Source of the DNA: Ascarosepion bandense
Taxonomy: Eukaryota > Mollusca > Cephalopoda > Sepiida > Sepiidae
Direction of reading: 5' to 3'
NCBI GenBank assembly: GCA_037127315.1
Contig: JBBBDQ010001122.1
Span: 6,923,001 to 6,987,000, forward strand
DNA: 64,000 bases
Shown: positions 43,597 through 53,742 of the stretch, one piece after another
How the letters are laid out: each line of letters opens with the position of its first letter
How positions within the stretch are numbered: position 1 is the stretch's first letter
Made by a program: the position numbers and the translations under genes
The notes under the pieces: model-generated
Told to the model about the DNA's origin: nothing
The model's database searches: none
Seen by the model: the letters and a program-made list of their open reading frames with translations, nothing else

Positions 43597-43845
43597 CTTT
43601 CTCCTGTTACCCTACCCCAATCCCGCTCTGCCATCCACTTGTTCAAGTCCCTCAAGTATGTCACGTGTTGTTTTCACCTGTCTCTCTTTCCCTTTATCTG
43701 ACTTGTGGGTATTAGCTCCTCCAAGCCCTTCTTTCTCATTACATATTCCAGAAATTTCAACTGCCTTTTCCTCATGATAAGTATTAGTTTCCTTTTTCCA
43801 TCCTCTCCAAAACCTCATCGATGCTCACTCCTTTTTCTCATCGTT
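43597..43845 (-). pseudogene. RTE-type LINE fragment
   Basis: Reverse-strand C-terminal codons ('VEISGICNEKEGLG', 'TRDILEGLEQVDGRAGLG') without the 3' UTR. It abuts a SINE on one side and a Jockey 3' tail on the other. Confidence 0.7.
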
Positions 43846-43849
43846 ACAA

Positions 43850-43975
43850 TCCATGTAACCCACTGCACAACAGTGGCAGTAACACTGCCTTGCTTGGGGT
43901 GAAATGTTGAAAAAAGAAAAAAAAAAAAAAAAACAAAATAAAACAAACCAAAAAAAAACAAACAAACAAAAAACA
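43850..43975 (+). pseudogene. Jockey/CR1-type 3' terminus and A-rich tail
   Basis: ACTGCACAACAGTGGCAG, CTTGCTTGGGGTGAAATG, then about 60 bp of A/C-rich tail (AAAACAAACAAAC). Confidence 0.7.
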
Positions 43976-44053
43976 ACTTGTACTTGAGTAGTTTCGTTCG
44001 CAAAAGATGAGTAGAATGAGACAGCACCTCTCAGCATTAAAACCGTGAATTCT

Positions 44054-44950
44054 ATTTTTAACTGTGAATCAGGGAATTCTGCAGTTCCCTAATAAAGGAA
44101 TATCAATCACCCGCTATCGGTTCTATTGAGCTGAATCATCAGACAAGATGTTTTCGTTCAATAAATTAGGGAACTGTTTGTTTAACTGTGAATACTGTGA
44201 CTCCGCAGTTCTCTAATAAAAGAATATAAATCACCTCAAGATGTCTTCGTTCAATCCACCCATTAACATAAATCAGGCTTCTCTCCCTAAAAGTAAAACA
44301 CTGCGCCTCCTCGGATTAACTCTCACAACAGACTTCAAGTGGAATGATTATATAGAATCCATAGCTAAATCAGCTGCTAAGAAAGTCGGTTCTCTGTGTA
44401 GGGCCAGGAAGTTTTTCCCGTCCGAAACAATCCTGCACATATACAAAACTACCATCCACCCGTGCATTGAATATTGCTGTCATGTCTGGTCGGGTGCTCT
44501 TGCTATCCACCTAGGTGTTCCTCGACCAAATCTAACGGAGAATCTGTAATGTGATCGATCCCGACTTGGCAGCTCAGATACAGTCACTTTCTCAACGACT
44601 CTGTATGGCTTTCCTGTGTCTCTTCTATAAATAGGTTCACAGCTTCTACTCCGATGAACTTAGCTCACTGGTACCCCCTATATATGAATTTCTTCGAGTA
44701 ACAAGATTAGCAACTAGGTCCCACCGTTTTACTGTGAAACCAATAAATTGTAAACGCAAGTTCTACTCCATTAGCTTCTTTTCTCGCACTTCCCGCCTGT
44801 GGAATTCCATTCTGCATACTTGCTTTCCCGACAGCTATAATCTCCAAGAATTTAAATGTAAAGTCAATAGTCATCTCTTGTCTCACTAACTTACATCCTC
44901 TCTCTCATGCTTTTTTTTCATCCACCCCACTCTCATCAGTATTCTTTTCC
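44054..44950 (+). pseudogene. Jockey/CR1-type LINE, RT C-terminus and 3' UTR
   Basis: Two related leader blocks (AACTGTGAAT ... TTCGTTCAAT, 44057 and 44182) precede 'SLPKSKTLRLLGLTLTTDFKWNDYIESIAKSAAKKVGSLCRARKFFPSETILHIYKTTI' (44277-44455), the segment just after the RT palm. It is frame-broken near 44520, followed by 'TSRLWNSILHTCFPD' and a 3' UTR. The leader duplication is specific to this copy. Confidence 0.8.
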
Positions 44951-45014
44951 TTCTCATACTCTCTTCCGGACACCTGTCACTCTTTTTCATAACATTCCTC
45001 CTATGTAACCTCCT

Positions 45015-45130
45015 GCTTACGGCAGATCACGTTGAATACACCGGTTCTCGTTCGATCACCGAAGTTAAGCAATGTGAGCCTTGTCAGTGCCTAGATGGGT
45101 GAACGCTTGGGAATACCAGGCGCTGTAAGC
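45015..45130 (+). rRNA. 5S rRNA-like sequence, probably a pseudogene or SINE head
   Basis: 116 nt matching 5S rRNA along its length: GTTGAATACACCGGTTCTCG, GATCACCGAAGTTAAGCAA, then GATGGGTGAACGCTTGGG and AATACCAGGCGCTG. The 5' GCUUACGGC and 3' GCUGUAAGC form a full 9-bp helix I with one G-U pair, including a compensatory U-A at the third pair compared with the usual C-G. Two single-base deletions and box C changes relative to typical animal 5S, and no T-run terminator, argue against a working gene. It is fused to a tRNA-SINE head 8 bp downstream. Confidence 0.75.
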
Positions 45131-45552
45131 GTTCAGTGACGGATGTGCATTGTGGTGCAGTGGATGTCGGCTTGGAAAGAGAAATCGGTGAGCCGAGTTC
45201 GAATTCCAGTTGAGTACCCTGCATTCACTTAAGCACTGGTACCCTTAAGAAAGGTATTAATCCGTCCCTTCCCCCAGTTATGGGTTAAATAACAGGATGG
45301 GGCCTGGAGGCAACCCATCTAGTGTTGGGGTCACAATAAAAACACCCTCGGCAGCCCTGGCGAAGCATCAAGTATTCATCTATTTGACAAGATTATGAAT
45401 TTCGCTATAAACTGCGCCAGGGTTCCAAATGCACAGAAAATACTGGAGGGGTGTAGTGAGTTCTATCTCGGCCAAGGCCGCAGGACGACGACGAATCCCC
45501 TGCGCAATAGTGGCAGGAAAACGCCTTGCTTGGGGTCCCACGATTATAAAAA
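45015..45552 (+). mobile_element. 5S-tRNA-SINE composite with LINE-like tail
   Basis: 5S-like head (to 45130), then a tRNA-derived SINE 5' half (45139-45299, GTGGTGCAGTGG and GAGTTCGAATTCCAG), then a segment of about 190 bp not otherwise seen. It ends CCCCTGCGCAATAGTGGCAG and CGCCTTGCTTGGGGT plus an A/T run. The last 45 bp are the 3' terminus of the Jockey/CR1 LINE of this window, as expected for a SINE mobilised by that LINE. It interrupts the Jockey 3' UTR. Confidence 0.65.
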
Positions 45553-45588
45553 AAAATTTTTTTTCAAGAATAACTTTATATTAACAGT

Positions 45589-46166
45589 CAGTCAGTTAAG
45601 TGCCATACGTGAAACACGCTTGAAAGAGACACGACTGACTGGGCAGAAGATTATCCCGCAGTAGCTTGCCATTGCTTTCTGCGCTAGACTGGTTGCCGAC
45701 CAAGACTATAGAACCCAATCTGTCCTATTATTTGACTCATAGCTAGAGGGAGAAGAGATGTATTATTAAGTAGTAATTAGTGGGGAATCAGTTTATTATT
45801 TAATAAAAATAACCAACCGATCCCCCACTTTATGCCCAGTAGAAGCTTTAATTGTTTCCAGCTATTATGTTCATTCAGTCAGTTAAGTGCCATACATGAT
45901 ATACGCTTTGAGCAATCAAGTCTTGAATGAGTCATGACTGACTGGGCAGAAGATTATCCCGCAGTAGGTTGCCATTGCTTTCTGCGCTAGACTGGTTGCC
46001 TATCAAGGCTATAGAAACCAATCTGTCCTGCTATTTAACCCATAACTAGAAGAAAGAGACGGATTAATACCTTTCCCAAGGGTATTTGCGCGTAAGTAAA
46101 TGCAATGAATCCAACTGGAATCCGAACTCGGCTCCCCGATTTCTCGTTCCGAGCCGATATCCACTC
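45589..46166 (-). mobile_element. Composite: SINE, hairpin linker, headless SINE (inverted)
   Basis: In minus orientation: full SINE (46166-45874), linker with inverted repeat (45829-45779, one arm mutated to AGTGGGGAATC), headless SINE (45760-45589). Same order as 27.3 and 32.3 kb. Confidence 0.8.
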
Positions 46167-46169
46167 TCA

Positions 46170-46620
46170 TTCTAGTTTATTAACAGTATTTAATTTTCTA
46201 GTTTACTAATAATATTTTTCAAAATATGCGAACCAACTATAAAAGAACCCTTACTATTTATCATTTTATATATTATAAATCAATTGGCAATATTTTGCCA
46301 ACCATTCCAATAAATAATATAATAAATAGTTTAAATAAACACGCTAATAAATAAAAAGTGTTTCTTTTTGTTGTCGATTCTCAAGAACAGAGAAAATGTT
46401 TAAAATTCAAATGTTTAGATTTTATTACAATTCTATTCATCGGTTTTATAAACAATAAATCTTGCCGAGGAGTGAAGGTAGTTAAAATAATAGTGGTGTC
46501 ATCGGACAAACACTTCTTTTCATACGACATATTACAGCTGGCAGTTATGTCCATAACTGTCGAAACCTCAATTACAATGCGTTATATGAATTTATCGAAA
46601 AAATGCGTGCATGCATGTTA
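46170..46620. other. No gene seen
   Basis: AT-rich. A 103-codon frame (46358-46669) runs into a (CA)n tract and has no recognisable domain. Confidence 0.5.
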
Positions 46621-46622
46621 CA

Positions 46623-46653
46623 CGCGCGCGCGCGCACACACACACACACACAC
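46623..46653. repeat. (CG)n/(CA)n microsatellite
   Basis: GCGCGCGC followed by about 10 CA units. Confidence 0.9.
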
Positions 46654-46654
46654 A

Positions 46655-47240
46655 GAGTGCGATGGTTAAATTGTCGCCATTTTATATTCTTAGTTTCGTA
46701 CATGCGCGTTAGTTTGAATTTGTATAGTAAGATCAGTTGGGCACAACCTGTGAGAAAAAGAGCACCATGACGCAATTCATTCCGCCAGAAATTCGGAAAC
46801 GATAGACTGTACTGCTTGGCATTCGCGCCAGAAGCTCCAATACAAACATTTCAGAGTGTTTAGTGTCAATCTGAGGACAGTGCAGAGGATTCGGAAAGAG
46901 TTGAATGAGTCTAATGGTGATTACGAAGGTATGGAAGCTCGGAAAACTCACTGACCATTCTGATAAGAAAAGAAATCCAGAATTTGTTGGCGAGGGCCTC
47001 AAACTCAACACAGATGCCTACATCAAGTGCCTTGCAGAGGTAGTGCTGCCCAGGGTCAAGAGGGTAGAATATAGAAAACCCTATTTTGTAACCGTTCAAT
47101 CGTGAGACACCCAAACACCGGAGCATTTCACGCATTTAAATGTATTCAATTTCCTTACAACACTCATACGGAATATGTGGAGTATCTCTGCAATATCCCG
47201 TGACGTGGTACGTGGGATATTTTAATCGGCATTTCGATCA
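46655..47240 (+). pseudogene. Tc1/mariner-superfamily element, internally deleted transposase
   Basis: Starts GATGGTTAAATTGTCGCC (likely terminal repeat). Broken frames give 'MTQFIPPEIRKR' (46767), 'VQRIRKELNESNGDYEG' (about 46875) and 'LTDHSDKKRNPEFVG', then by deletion 'GLKLNTDAYIKCLAEVVLP' and 'RKPYFVTVQS' (47000-47105). These are the N-terminal HTH and the mid-catalytic region of an IS630/Tc1-like transposase. No intact catalytic triad. Confidence 0.7.
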
Positions 47241-47342
47241 TTCATTCCTCGGCTGGCCTCAAGTCATTGATGGTAGAACAAATTTTCTTCTTGTTTATTT
47301 TTATACATTTGGTTCCTTTTCAGATATATTCATTCTGAAAAG

Positions 47343-47344
<2 letters not shown>

Positions 47345-47409
<65 letters not shown>
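47345..47409. repeat. (CA)n microsatellite
   Basis: About 32 CA units; the copy at about 53280-53333 is shorter. Confidence 0.95.
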
Positions 47410-47411
<2 letters not shown>

Positions 47412-47533
47412 AAATGAAATCACCTGTTCAAAAATCTAATGAAAAGCACTTCAAACTTTTATTCTAACAATATATATATATATATATATCGAATAAAGGA
47501 ATAGGGTTGTTCCAACGAGAGTAATTAGTATAA

Positions 47534-47780
47534 AATAAAAGGTGTGAGAAGCCGTGAACGTTTTCTTTAAAATATATGTTTATTGTTTTGGTATTTATAC
47601 AAGTTATGGAGTATTAATTGTTCATGATTTGCGCTACACGTGTTTCGAGTCTAAAATTGACTCTCTTCAGGCGAACAAATTCGTGGTTTTATGTTTGGGT
47701 TTCTCCGAATCTTGTATAAATGCCAAAACAATAAACATATATATTAAAGAAAACGTTCACGGCTTCTCACACCTTTTATT
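47534..47780 (-). mobile_element. Penelope-like terminal hairpin with ribozyme
   Basis: 70-bp inverted arms (47534-47603 and 47711-47780, two mismatches) around a 107-bp loop that holds a minus-strand hammerhead candidate. The layout parallels 14425-14660 and 29387-29510. No RT is adjacent, so this is either a solo terminal region or an independent ribozyme element. Confidence 0.6.
47627..47680 (-). ncRNA. Hammerhead ribozyme candidate
   Basis: Minus strand: stem I AUUUG (47680-47676), a 2-nt bulge UU, CGC (673-671); core CUGAAGA (670-664); stem II GAGUC (663-659), loop AAUUUUA, GACUC (651-647); GAAA (646-643); stem III A-CACGUG-U (643-636); triplet GUA (637-635). Stem I closes with GCG (634-632) and CAAAU (631-627). 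Every paired position is Watson-Crick and the core matches the type I hammerhead consensus. Predicted cleavage lies between 47635 and 47634. Stem III with a 4-nt loop is short, as in Penelope ribozymes. Hand-folded. Confidence 0.75.
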
Positions 47781-48190
47781 ATATATATATATATATATAA
47801 CTTGCAAAGGTTTTGTTTGGCGCTATATCAACTCTTCGGATAATTTAATACTGAAATCTAAGTAATTTGTAAGCAATTTTATTTTACTATAATAATGTTT
47901 TAATTGTTACAACATATTTCTTAGGGTTTTGATATAAAATTTTGCTTATGCAATAACTGTGATGTCTGGAAGAAATACTCTGAGAGACTGACTCCAACGA
48001 TTTATATTTTGGAAAAATACAGAAATGTGGCACAAGGCCAGTTGCAGGGATGGAGAAAGTAAGAATGAAAGAGGAATGGTAAGTAAGAATGTGCAATGGT
48101 GTACGGAATAGGTTAGTTTAAGTCAGTGATTTTGGCTCACTAAATTTAGTCATAACACAGAAGTGTGTTAATTTGGGTTAGTGATGCTGT

Positions 48191-48740
48191 GCTTAGAGTA
48201 TTGCCGCCACATATTGCCCGGTGCCCCTACTGTTTGTTTCACTGTGTCATGTGAGTTAATTGTTTTTCTCCAGAATCTATCATACACATTTCTATCATTC
48301 GTCTATGCTTAGAGTATTGCTGCCACATATTGCCCGGTGCCCCTACTGTTTGTTTCACTGTGTCATGTGAGTTAATTGTTTTTCTCCAGAATCTATCATA
48401 CACATTTCTATCATTCGTCTATGCTTAGAGTATTGCTGCCACATATTGCCCGGTGCCCCTACTGTTTGTTTCACTGTGTCATGTGAGTTAATTGTTTTTC
48501 TCCAGAATCTATCATACATACGTCTATCATTCGTCTATGCTTAGAGTATTGCTGCCACATATTGCCCGGTGCCCCTACTGCTTGTTTCACTGTGTCATGT
48601 GAGTTAATTGTTTTTCTCCAGAATCTATCATACACATTTCTATCATTCGTCTATGCTTAGAGTATTTCTGTTCCATATTGCCGGGTGCCGCTACAATTTG
48701 TTTCACTTTGTCATGTGAGTTAATTGTTTTTCTCCAGAAT
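48191..48740. repeat. 115-bp satellite, copy 2, about 5 units
   Basis: Unit starts at 48191, 48307, 48423, 48539 and 48655 (116-bp spacing). All carry the CCCGGTGCC variant typical of the distal units of copy 1 (after 42500). Confidence 0.95.
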
Positions 48741-48744
48741 CTAT

Positions 48745-49040
48745 CGAAATCTAAACTTATTTATAAATGGATCTTTGTCTCTGTGTGTATTTATGTGTCT
48801 GTCTGTGTGTCTGTATGTCCGTTATCTATAGACTCCGAAACGGCTGAACCGATTTTCTTGAAAATTTAAACAGTTGTACTATAAGCGTCTGCGAGTGTTC
48901 CTAGGTTTTGTGTCGTGATACCCCCAATAAATATCAGAAATCTATAATCGAAAAAATCGGGTTATAGAAGGAGTGGTCCGATTTTAATCAAATTTGGTAC
49001 ACTCATAGACAAAAACATAAGAAACGATATTCTGCTCTAA
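48745..49040. repeat. Unclassified repeat, copy 2
   Basis: Duplicate of 42835-43100, with a short deletion around TTCCTAGGTTTTG. Confidence 0.4.
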
Positions 49041-49054
49041 TGAACTTAGCCCAC

Positions 49055-49360
49055 TGATGGCCTCTATTTTGAAATGACACGAGATACTAGACTAGGCCCA
49101 CCCTTTTACAGTGAAACCGATAAAATGTAACCCCAATTTCTACTCTAATAGCTTCTTTTCTCGCACTTCCCGCCTGTGGAATTCCCTTTCGCATGCTTGC
49201 TTCCCCGACAGCTACAATCTCCAGGAATTTAAATGTAAGGTCAATATACATATCCTATCTCACTAACTCGCATCCTTTCTCTCAAGCTCTTTTCTCCATC
49301 CAGTCCACCCATATCACACCGGTATTCTCATCCTTCTAGTAGCCTCCTCCAGACACCCAC
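49055..49360 (+). pseudogene. Jockey/CR1-type fragment, copy 2
   Basis: Duplicate of 43110-43425, with a few substitutions. Confidence 0.75.
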
Positions 49361-49362
49361 TA

Positions 49363-49511
49363 TTTAACCTATAACTAGAGGAAAGAGACGGGTTAATACA
49401 TTTCCCAAGGATATTTGCGCGTAAGTGAATGCAAGGAATCCAACTGGAATTCGAACTCGGCTTCCTGATTTCTCGTTCTGAGCCGATATTCATTGCACCA
49501 CAATGCACATC
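49363..49511 (-). mobile_element. Partial SINE, copy 2
   Basis: Duplicate of 43438-43596. Slightly closer to the family consensus than copy 1 (GGAATTCGAACTCGG). Confidence 0.75.
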
Positions 49512-49760
49512 CTTTCTCCTGTTACCCTACCCTAATCCCGCTCTGCCATCCACTTGTTCAAGTCCCTCAAGTATGTCACGTGTTGTTTTCACCTGTCTCT
49601 CTTTCCCTTTATCTGACTTGTGGGTATCAGCTCCTCCAAGCCCTTCTTTCTCATTACATATTCCAGAAATTTCAACTGCCTTTTCCTCATGATAAGTATT
49701 AGTTTCCTTTTTCCATCCTCTCCAAAACCTCATCGATGCTCACTCCTTTTTCTCATCGTT
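49512..49760 (-). pseudogene. RTE-type fragment, copy 2
   Basis: Duplicate of 43597-43845. Confidence 0.7.
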
Positions 49761-49764
49761 ACAA

Positions 49765-49905
49765 TCCATGTAACCCACTGCACAACAGTGGCAGTAACAC
49801 TGCCTTGCTTGGGGTGAAATGTTGAAAAAAGAAAAAAAAAACAAAAAACAAAACAAAACAAAATAAAATAAAACAAACCAAAAAAACAAACAAACAAAAA
49901 ACAAC
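49765..49905 (+). pseudogene. Jockey/CR1-type 3' terminus, copy 2
   Basis: Duplicate of 43850-43975 with an altered A/C tail. Confidence 0.7.
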
Positions 49906-49981
49906 TTGTACTTGAGTAATTTCGTTCGCAAAAGATGAGTAGAATGAGACAGCACCTCTCAGCATTAAAACCGTGAATTCT

Positions 49982-50885
49982 ATTTTTAATTGTGAATCAG
50001 GGAATTCTGCAGTTCCCTAATAAAGGAATATCAATCACCCCCTATCGGTTCTATTGAGCTGAATCATCAGACAAGATGTCTTCGTTCAATAAATTAGGGA
50101 ACTGTTTGTTTAACTGTGAATACTGTGACTCCGCAGTTCTCTAATAAAAGAATATAAATCACCTCAAGATGTCTTCGTTCAATCCACCCATTAACATAAA
50201 TCAGGCTTCTCTCCCTAAAAGTAAAACACTGCGCCTCCTCGGATTAACTCTCACAACAGACTTCAAGTGGAATGATTATATAGAATCCATAGCTAAATCA
50301 GCTGCTAAGAAAGTCGGTTCTCTGTGTAGGGCCAGGAAGTTTTTCCCGTCCGAAACAATCCTGCACATATACAAAACTACCATCCGCCCGTGCATTGAAT
50401 ATTGCTGTCATGTCTGGTCGGGTGCTCTTGCTATCCACCTAGGTGTCCTCGACCAAATCTAACGGAGAATCTGTAATGTGATCGATCCCGACTTGGCAGC
50501 TCAGATACAGTCACTTTCTCAACGACTCTGTATGGCTTTCCTGTGTCTCTTCTATAAATAGGTTCACAGCTTCTACTCCGATGAACTTAGCTCACTGGTA
50601 CCCCCTATATACGAATTTCTTCGAGTAACAAGATTAGCAACTAGGTCCCACCATTTTACTGTGAAACCAATAAATTGTAAACGCAAGTTCTACTCCAGCA
50701 GCTTCTTTTATCGCACTTCTCGCCTGTGGAATTCCCTTCTGCATACTTGCTTTCCCGACAGCTATAATCTCCAAGAATTTAAATGTAAAGTCAATAGTCA
50801 TCTCTTGTCTCACTAACTTACATCCTCTCTCTCATGCTTTTTTTTTTCATCCACCCCACTCTCATCAGTATTTTTTTCCTTTTCC
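49982..50885 (+). pseudogene. Jockey/CR1-type RT C-terminus, copy 2
   Basis: Duplicate of 44054-44950. The frame reads 'TTIRPCIEYCCHVWSG' (Arg, as in the family) where copy 1 has His, and ends at 50462. Confidence 0.8.
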
Positions 50886-50946
50886 TCATACTCTCTTCCG
50901 GACACCTGTCACTCTTTTTCATAACATTCCTCCTATGTAACCTCCT

Positions 50947-51062
50947 GCTTACGGCAGATCACGTTGAATACACCGGTTCTCGTTCGATCACCGAAGTTAA
51001 GCAATGTGAGCCTTGTCAGTGCCTAGATGGGTGAACGCTTGGGAATACCAGGCGCTGTAAGC
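50947..51062 (+). rRNA. 5S rRNA-like sequence, copy 2
   Basis: Identical in length to 45015-45130 and apparently in sequence, within the segmental duplication. Same helix I compensatory pair and same deletions. Confidence 0.75.
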
Positions 51063-51490
51063 GTTCAGTGACGGATGTGCATTGTGGTGCAGTGGATGTC
51101 GGCTTGGAAAGAGAAATCGGTGAGCCGAGTTCGAATTCCAGTTGAGTACCCTGCATTCACTTAAGCACTGGTACCCTTAAGAAAGGTATTAATCCGTCCC
51201 TTCCCCCAGTTATGGGTTAAATAACAGGATGGGGCCTGGAGGCAACCCATCTAGTGTTGGGGTCACAATAAAAACACCCTCGGCAGCCCTGGCGAAGCAT
51301 CAAGTATTCATCTATTTGACAAGATTATGAATTTCGCTATAAACTGCGCCAGGGTTCCAAATGCACAGAAAATACTGGAGGGGTGTAGTGAGTTCTATCT
51401 CGGCCAAGGCCGCAGGACGACGACGAATCCCCTGCGCAATAGTGGCAGGAAAACGCCTTGCTTGGGGTCCCACGATTATAAAAAAAAATT
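50947..51490 (+). mobile_element. 5S-tRNA-SINE composite, copy 2
   Basis: Duplicate of 45015-45552. It arose with the segmental duplication, so it is not an independent insertion. Confidence 0.65.
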
Positions 51491-51521
51491 TTTTTTTCAA
51501 GAATAACTTTATATTAACAGT

Positions 51522-52102
51522 CAGTCAGTTAAGTGCCATACGTGAAACACGCTTGAAAGAGACATGACTGACTGGGCAGAAGATTATCCCGCAGTAGCTT
51601 GCCATTGCTTTCTGCGCTAGAGTGGTTGCCGACCAAGACTATAGAACCCAATCTGTCCTATTATTTGACTCATAGCTAGAGGGAGAAGAGATGTATTATT
51701 AAGTAGTAATTAGTGGGGGATCAGTTTATTATTTAATAAAAATAACCAACCGGTCCCCCACTTTATGCCCAGTAGAAGCTTTAATTGTTTTCAGCTATTA
51801 TGTTCATTCAGTCAGTTAAGTGCCATACATGATATACGCTTTGAGCAATCAAGTCTTGAATGAGTCATGACTGACTGGGCAGAAGATTATCCCGCAGTAG
51901 GTTGCCATTGCTTTCTGCGCTAGACTGGTTGCCTATCAAGGCTATAGAACCCAATCTGTCCTGCTATTTAACCCATAACTAGAAGGAAGAGACGGATTAA
52001 TACCTTTCCCAAGGGTATTTGCGCGTAAGTGAATGCAATGAATTCAACTGGAATCGGAACTCGGCTCCCCGATTTCTCGTTCCGAGCCGATATCCACTCT
52101 CA
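51522..52102 (-). mobile_element. SINE-linker-SINE composite, copy 2
   Basis: Duplicate of 45589-46166. Its hairpin arms are AGTGGGGGATC and GGTCCCCCACT, each differing at one place from copy 1. Confidence 0.8.
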
Positions 52103-52589
52103 TTCTAGTTTATTAACAGTATTTAATTTTCTAGTTTACTAATAATATTTTTCAAAATATGCGAACCAACTATAAAAGAACCCTTACTATTTATCATTTT
52201 ATATATTATAAATCAATTGGCAATATTTTGCCAACTATTCCAATAAATAATATAATAAATAGTTTAAATAAACACGCTAATAAATAAAAAGTGTTTCTTT
52301 TTGTTGTCGATTCTCAAGAACAGAGAAAATGTTTAAAATTCAAATGTTTAGATTTTATTACAATTCTAATCATCGGTTTTAAAAACAATAAATCTTGCCG
52401 AGGAGTGAAGGTAGTTAAAATAATAGTGGTGTCATCGGAAAAACACTTCTTTTCATACGACATATTACAGCTGGCAGTTATGTCCATAACTGTCGAAACC
52501 TCAATTACAATGCGTTATATGAATTTATCGCAAAAATGCGTGCATGCATGTTACACGCGCGCGCGCACACACACACACACACAAACAAA

Positions 52590-53165
52590 CAGTGCGATGG
52601 TTAAATTGTCGCCATTTTATATTCTTAGTTTCGTACATGCGCGTAAGTTTGAATTTGTATAGTAAGATCAGTTGGGCACAACCTGTGAGAAAAAGAGCAC
52701 CATGACGCAATTCATTCCGCCAGAAATTTGGAAACGATAGACTGTACTGCTTGGCATTCGCGCCAGAAGCTCCGATACAAACATTTCAGAGTGTTTAGTG
52801 TCAATCTGAGAACAGTGCAGAGGATTCGGAAAGAGTTGAATGAGTCTAATGGTGATTACGAAGGTATGGAAGCTCGGAAAACTCACTGACCATTCTGATA
52901 AGAAAAGAAATCCAGAATTTGTTGGCGAGGGCCTCAAACTCAACACAGATGCCTACATCAAGTGCCTTGCAGAGGTAGTGCTGCCCAGGGTCAAGAGGGT
53001 AGAATATAGAAAACCCTATTTTGTAACCGTTCAATCGTGAGACACCCAAACACCGGAGCATTTCACGCATTTAAATGTATTCAATTTCCTTACAACACTC
53101 ATACGGAATATGTGGAGTATCTCTGCAATATCCCGTGACGTGGTACGTGGGATATTTTAATCGGC
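52590..53165 (+). pseudogene. Tc1/mariner-superfamily fragment, copy 2
   Basis: Duplicate of 46655-47240, with the same deletion and stops. Confidence 0.7.
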
Positions 53166-53277
53166 ATTTCGATCATTCATTCCTCGGCTGGCCTCAAGTC
53201 ATTGATGGTAGAACAAATTTTCTTCTTGTTTATTTTTATACATTTGGTTCCTTTTCAGATATATTCATTCTGAAAAG

Positions 53278-53279
<2 letters not shown>

Positions 53280-53333
<54 letters not shown>
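53280..53333. repeat. (CA)n microsatellite
   Basis: Shorter version of 47345-47409. Confidence 0.95.
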
Positions 53334-53336
<3 letters not shown>

Positions 53337-53458
53337 AAATGAAATCACCTGTTCAAAAATCTAATGAAAAGCACTTCAAACTTTTATTCTAACAATATAT
53401 ATATATATATATATCGAATAAAGGAATAGGGTTGTTCCAACGAGAGTAATTAGTATAA

Positions 53459-53701
53459 AATAAAAGGTGTGAGAAGCCGTGAACGTTTTCTTTAAAATAT
53501 ATGTCTATTGTTTTGGTATTTATACAAGTTATGGAGTATTAATTGTTCATGATTTGCGCTACACGTGTTTCGAGTCTAAAATTGACTCTCTTCAGGCGAA
53601 CAAATTCGTGGTTTTATGTTTGGGTTTCTCCGAATCTTGTATAAATGCCAAAACAATAAACATATATATTAAAGAAAACGTTCACGGCTTCTCACACCTT
53701 T

Positions 53702-53705
<4 letters not shown>
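53459..53705 (-). mobile_element. Penelope-like terminal hairpin, copy 2
   Basis: Duplicate of 47534-47780; arms and loop preserved. Confidence 0.6.
53552..53605 (-). ncRNA. Hammerhead ribozyme candidate, copy 2
   Basis: All 54 bases are the same as 47627-47680, so core, stems and GUA triplet are intact. Cleavage is predicted between 53560 and 53559. Confidence 0.75.

Positions 53706-53740
<35 letters not shown>

Positions 53741-53742
<2 letters not shown>

Larger units (their letters stand above)
39691..47799. repeat. Segmental duplication, copy 1 (8.1 kb)
   Basis: Begins ACTTGCAAAGGTTTTG and ends in (TA)n at 47799, where copy 2 begins with the same words. Order: 115-bp satellite, unclassified repeat, Jockey fragment, SINE, RTE fragment, Jockey RT fragment, 5S-SINE composite, SINE dimer, Tc1/mariner fragment, (CA)n, ribozyme inverted repeat. 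Confidence 0.95.
47800..53739. repeat. Segmental duplication, copy 2 (5.9 kb)
   Basis: Direct tandem copy of 39691-47799, nearly identical outside repeats. The 2.17-kb shortfall is accounted for by the 115-bp array (about 5 units instead of about 24). Small further differences in (CA)n, (TA)n, poly-A and scattered substitutions show that the copies have begun to diverge. Confidence 0.95.

Noticed and set aside
45015..45130. A functional 5S rRNA gene
   Set aside because: Base deletions, altered box C and no T-run terminator; fused to a SINE.
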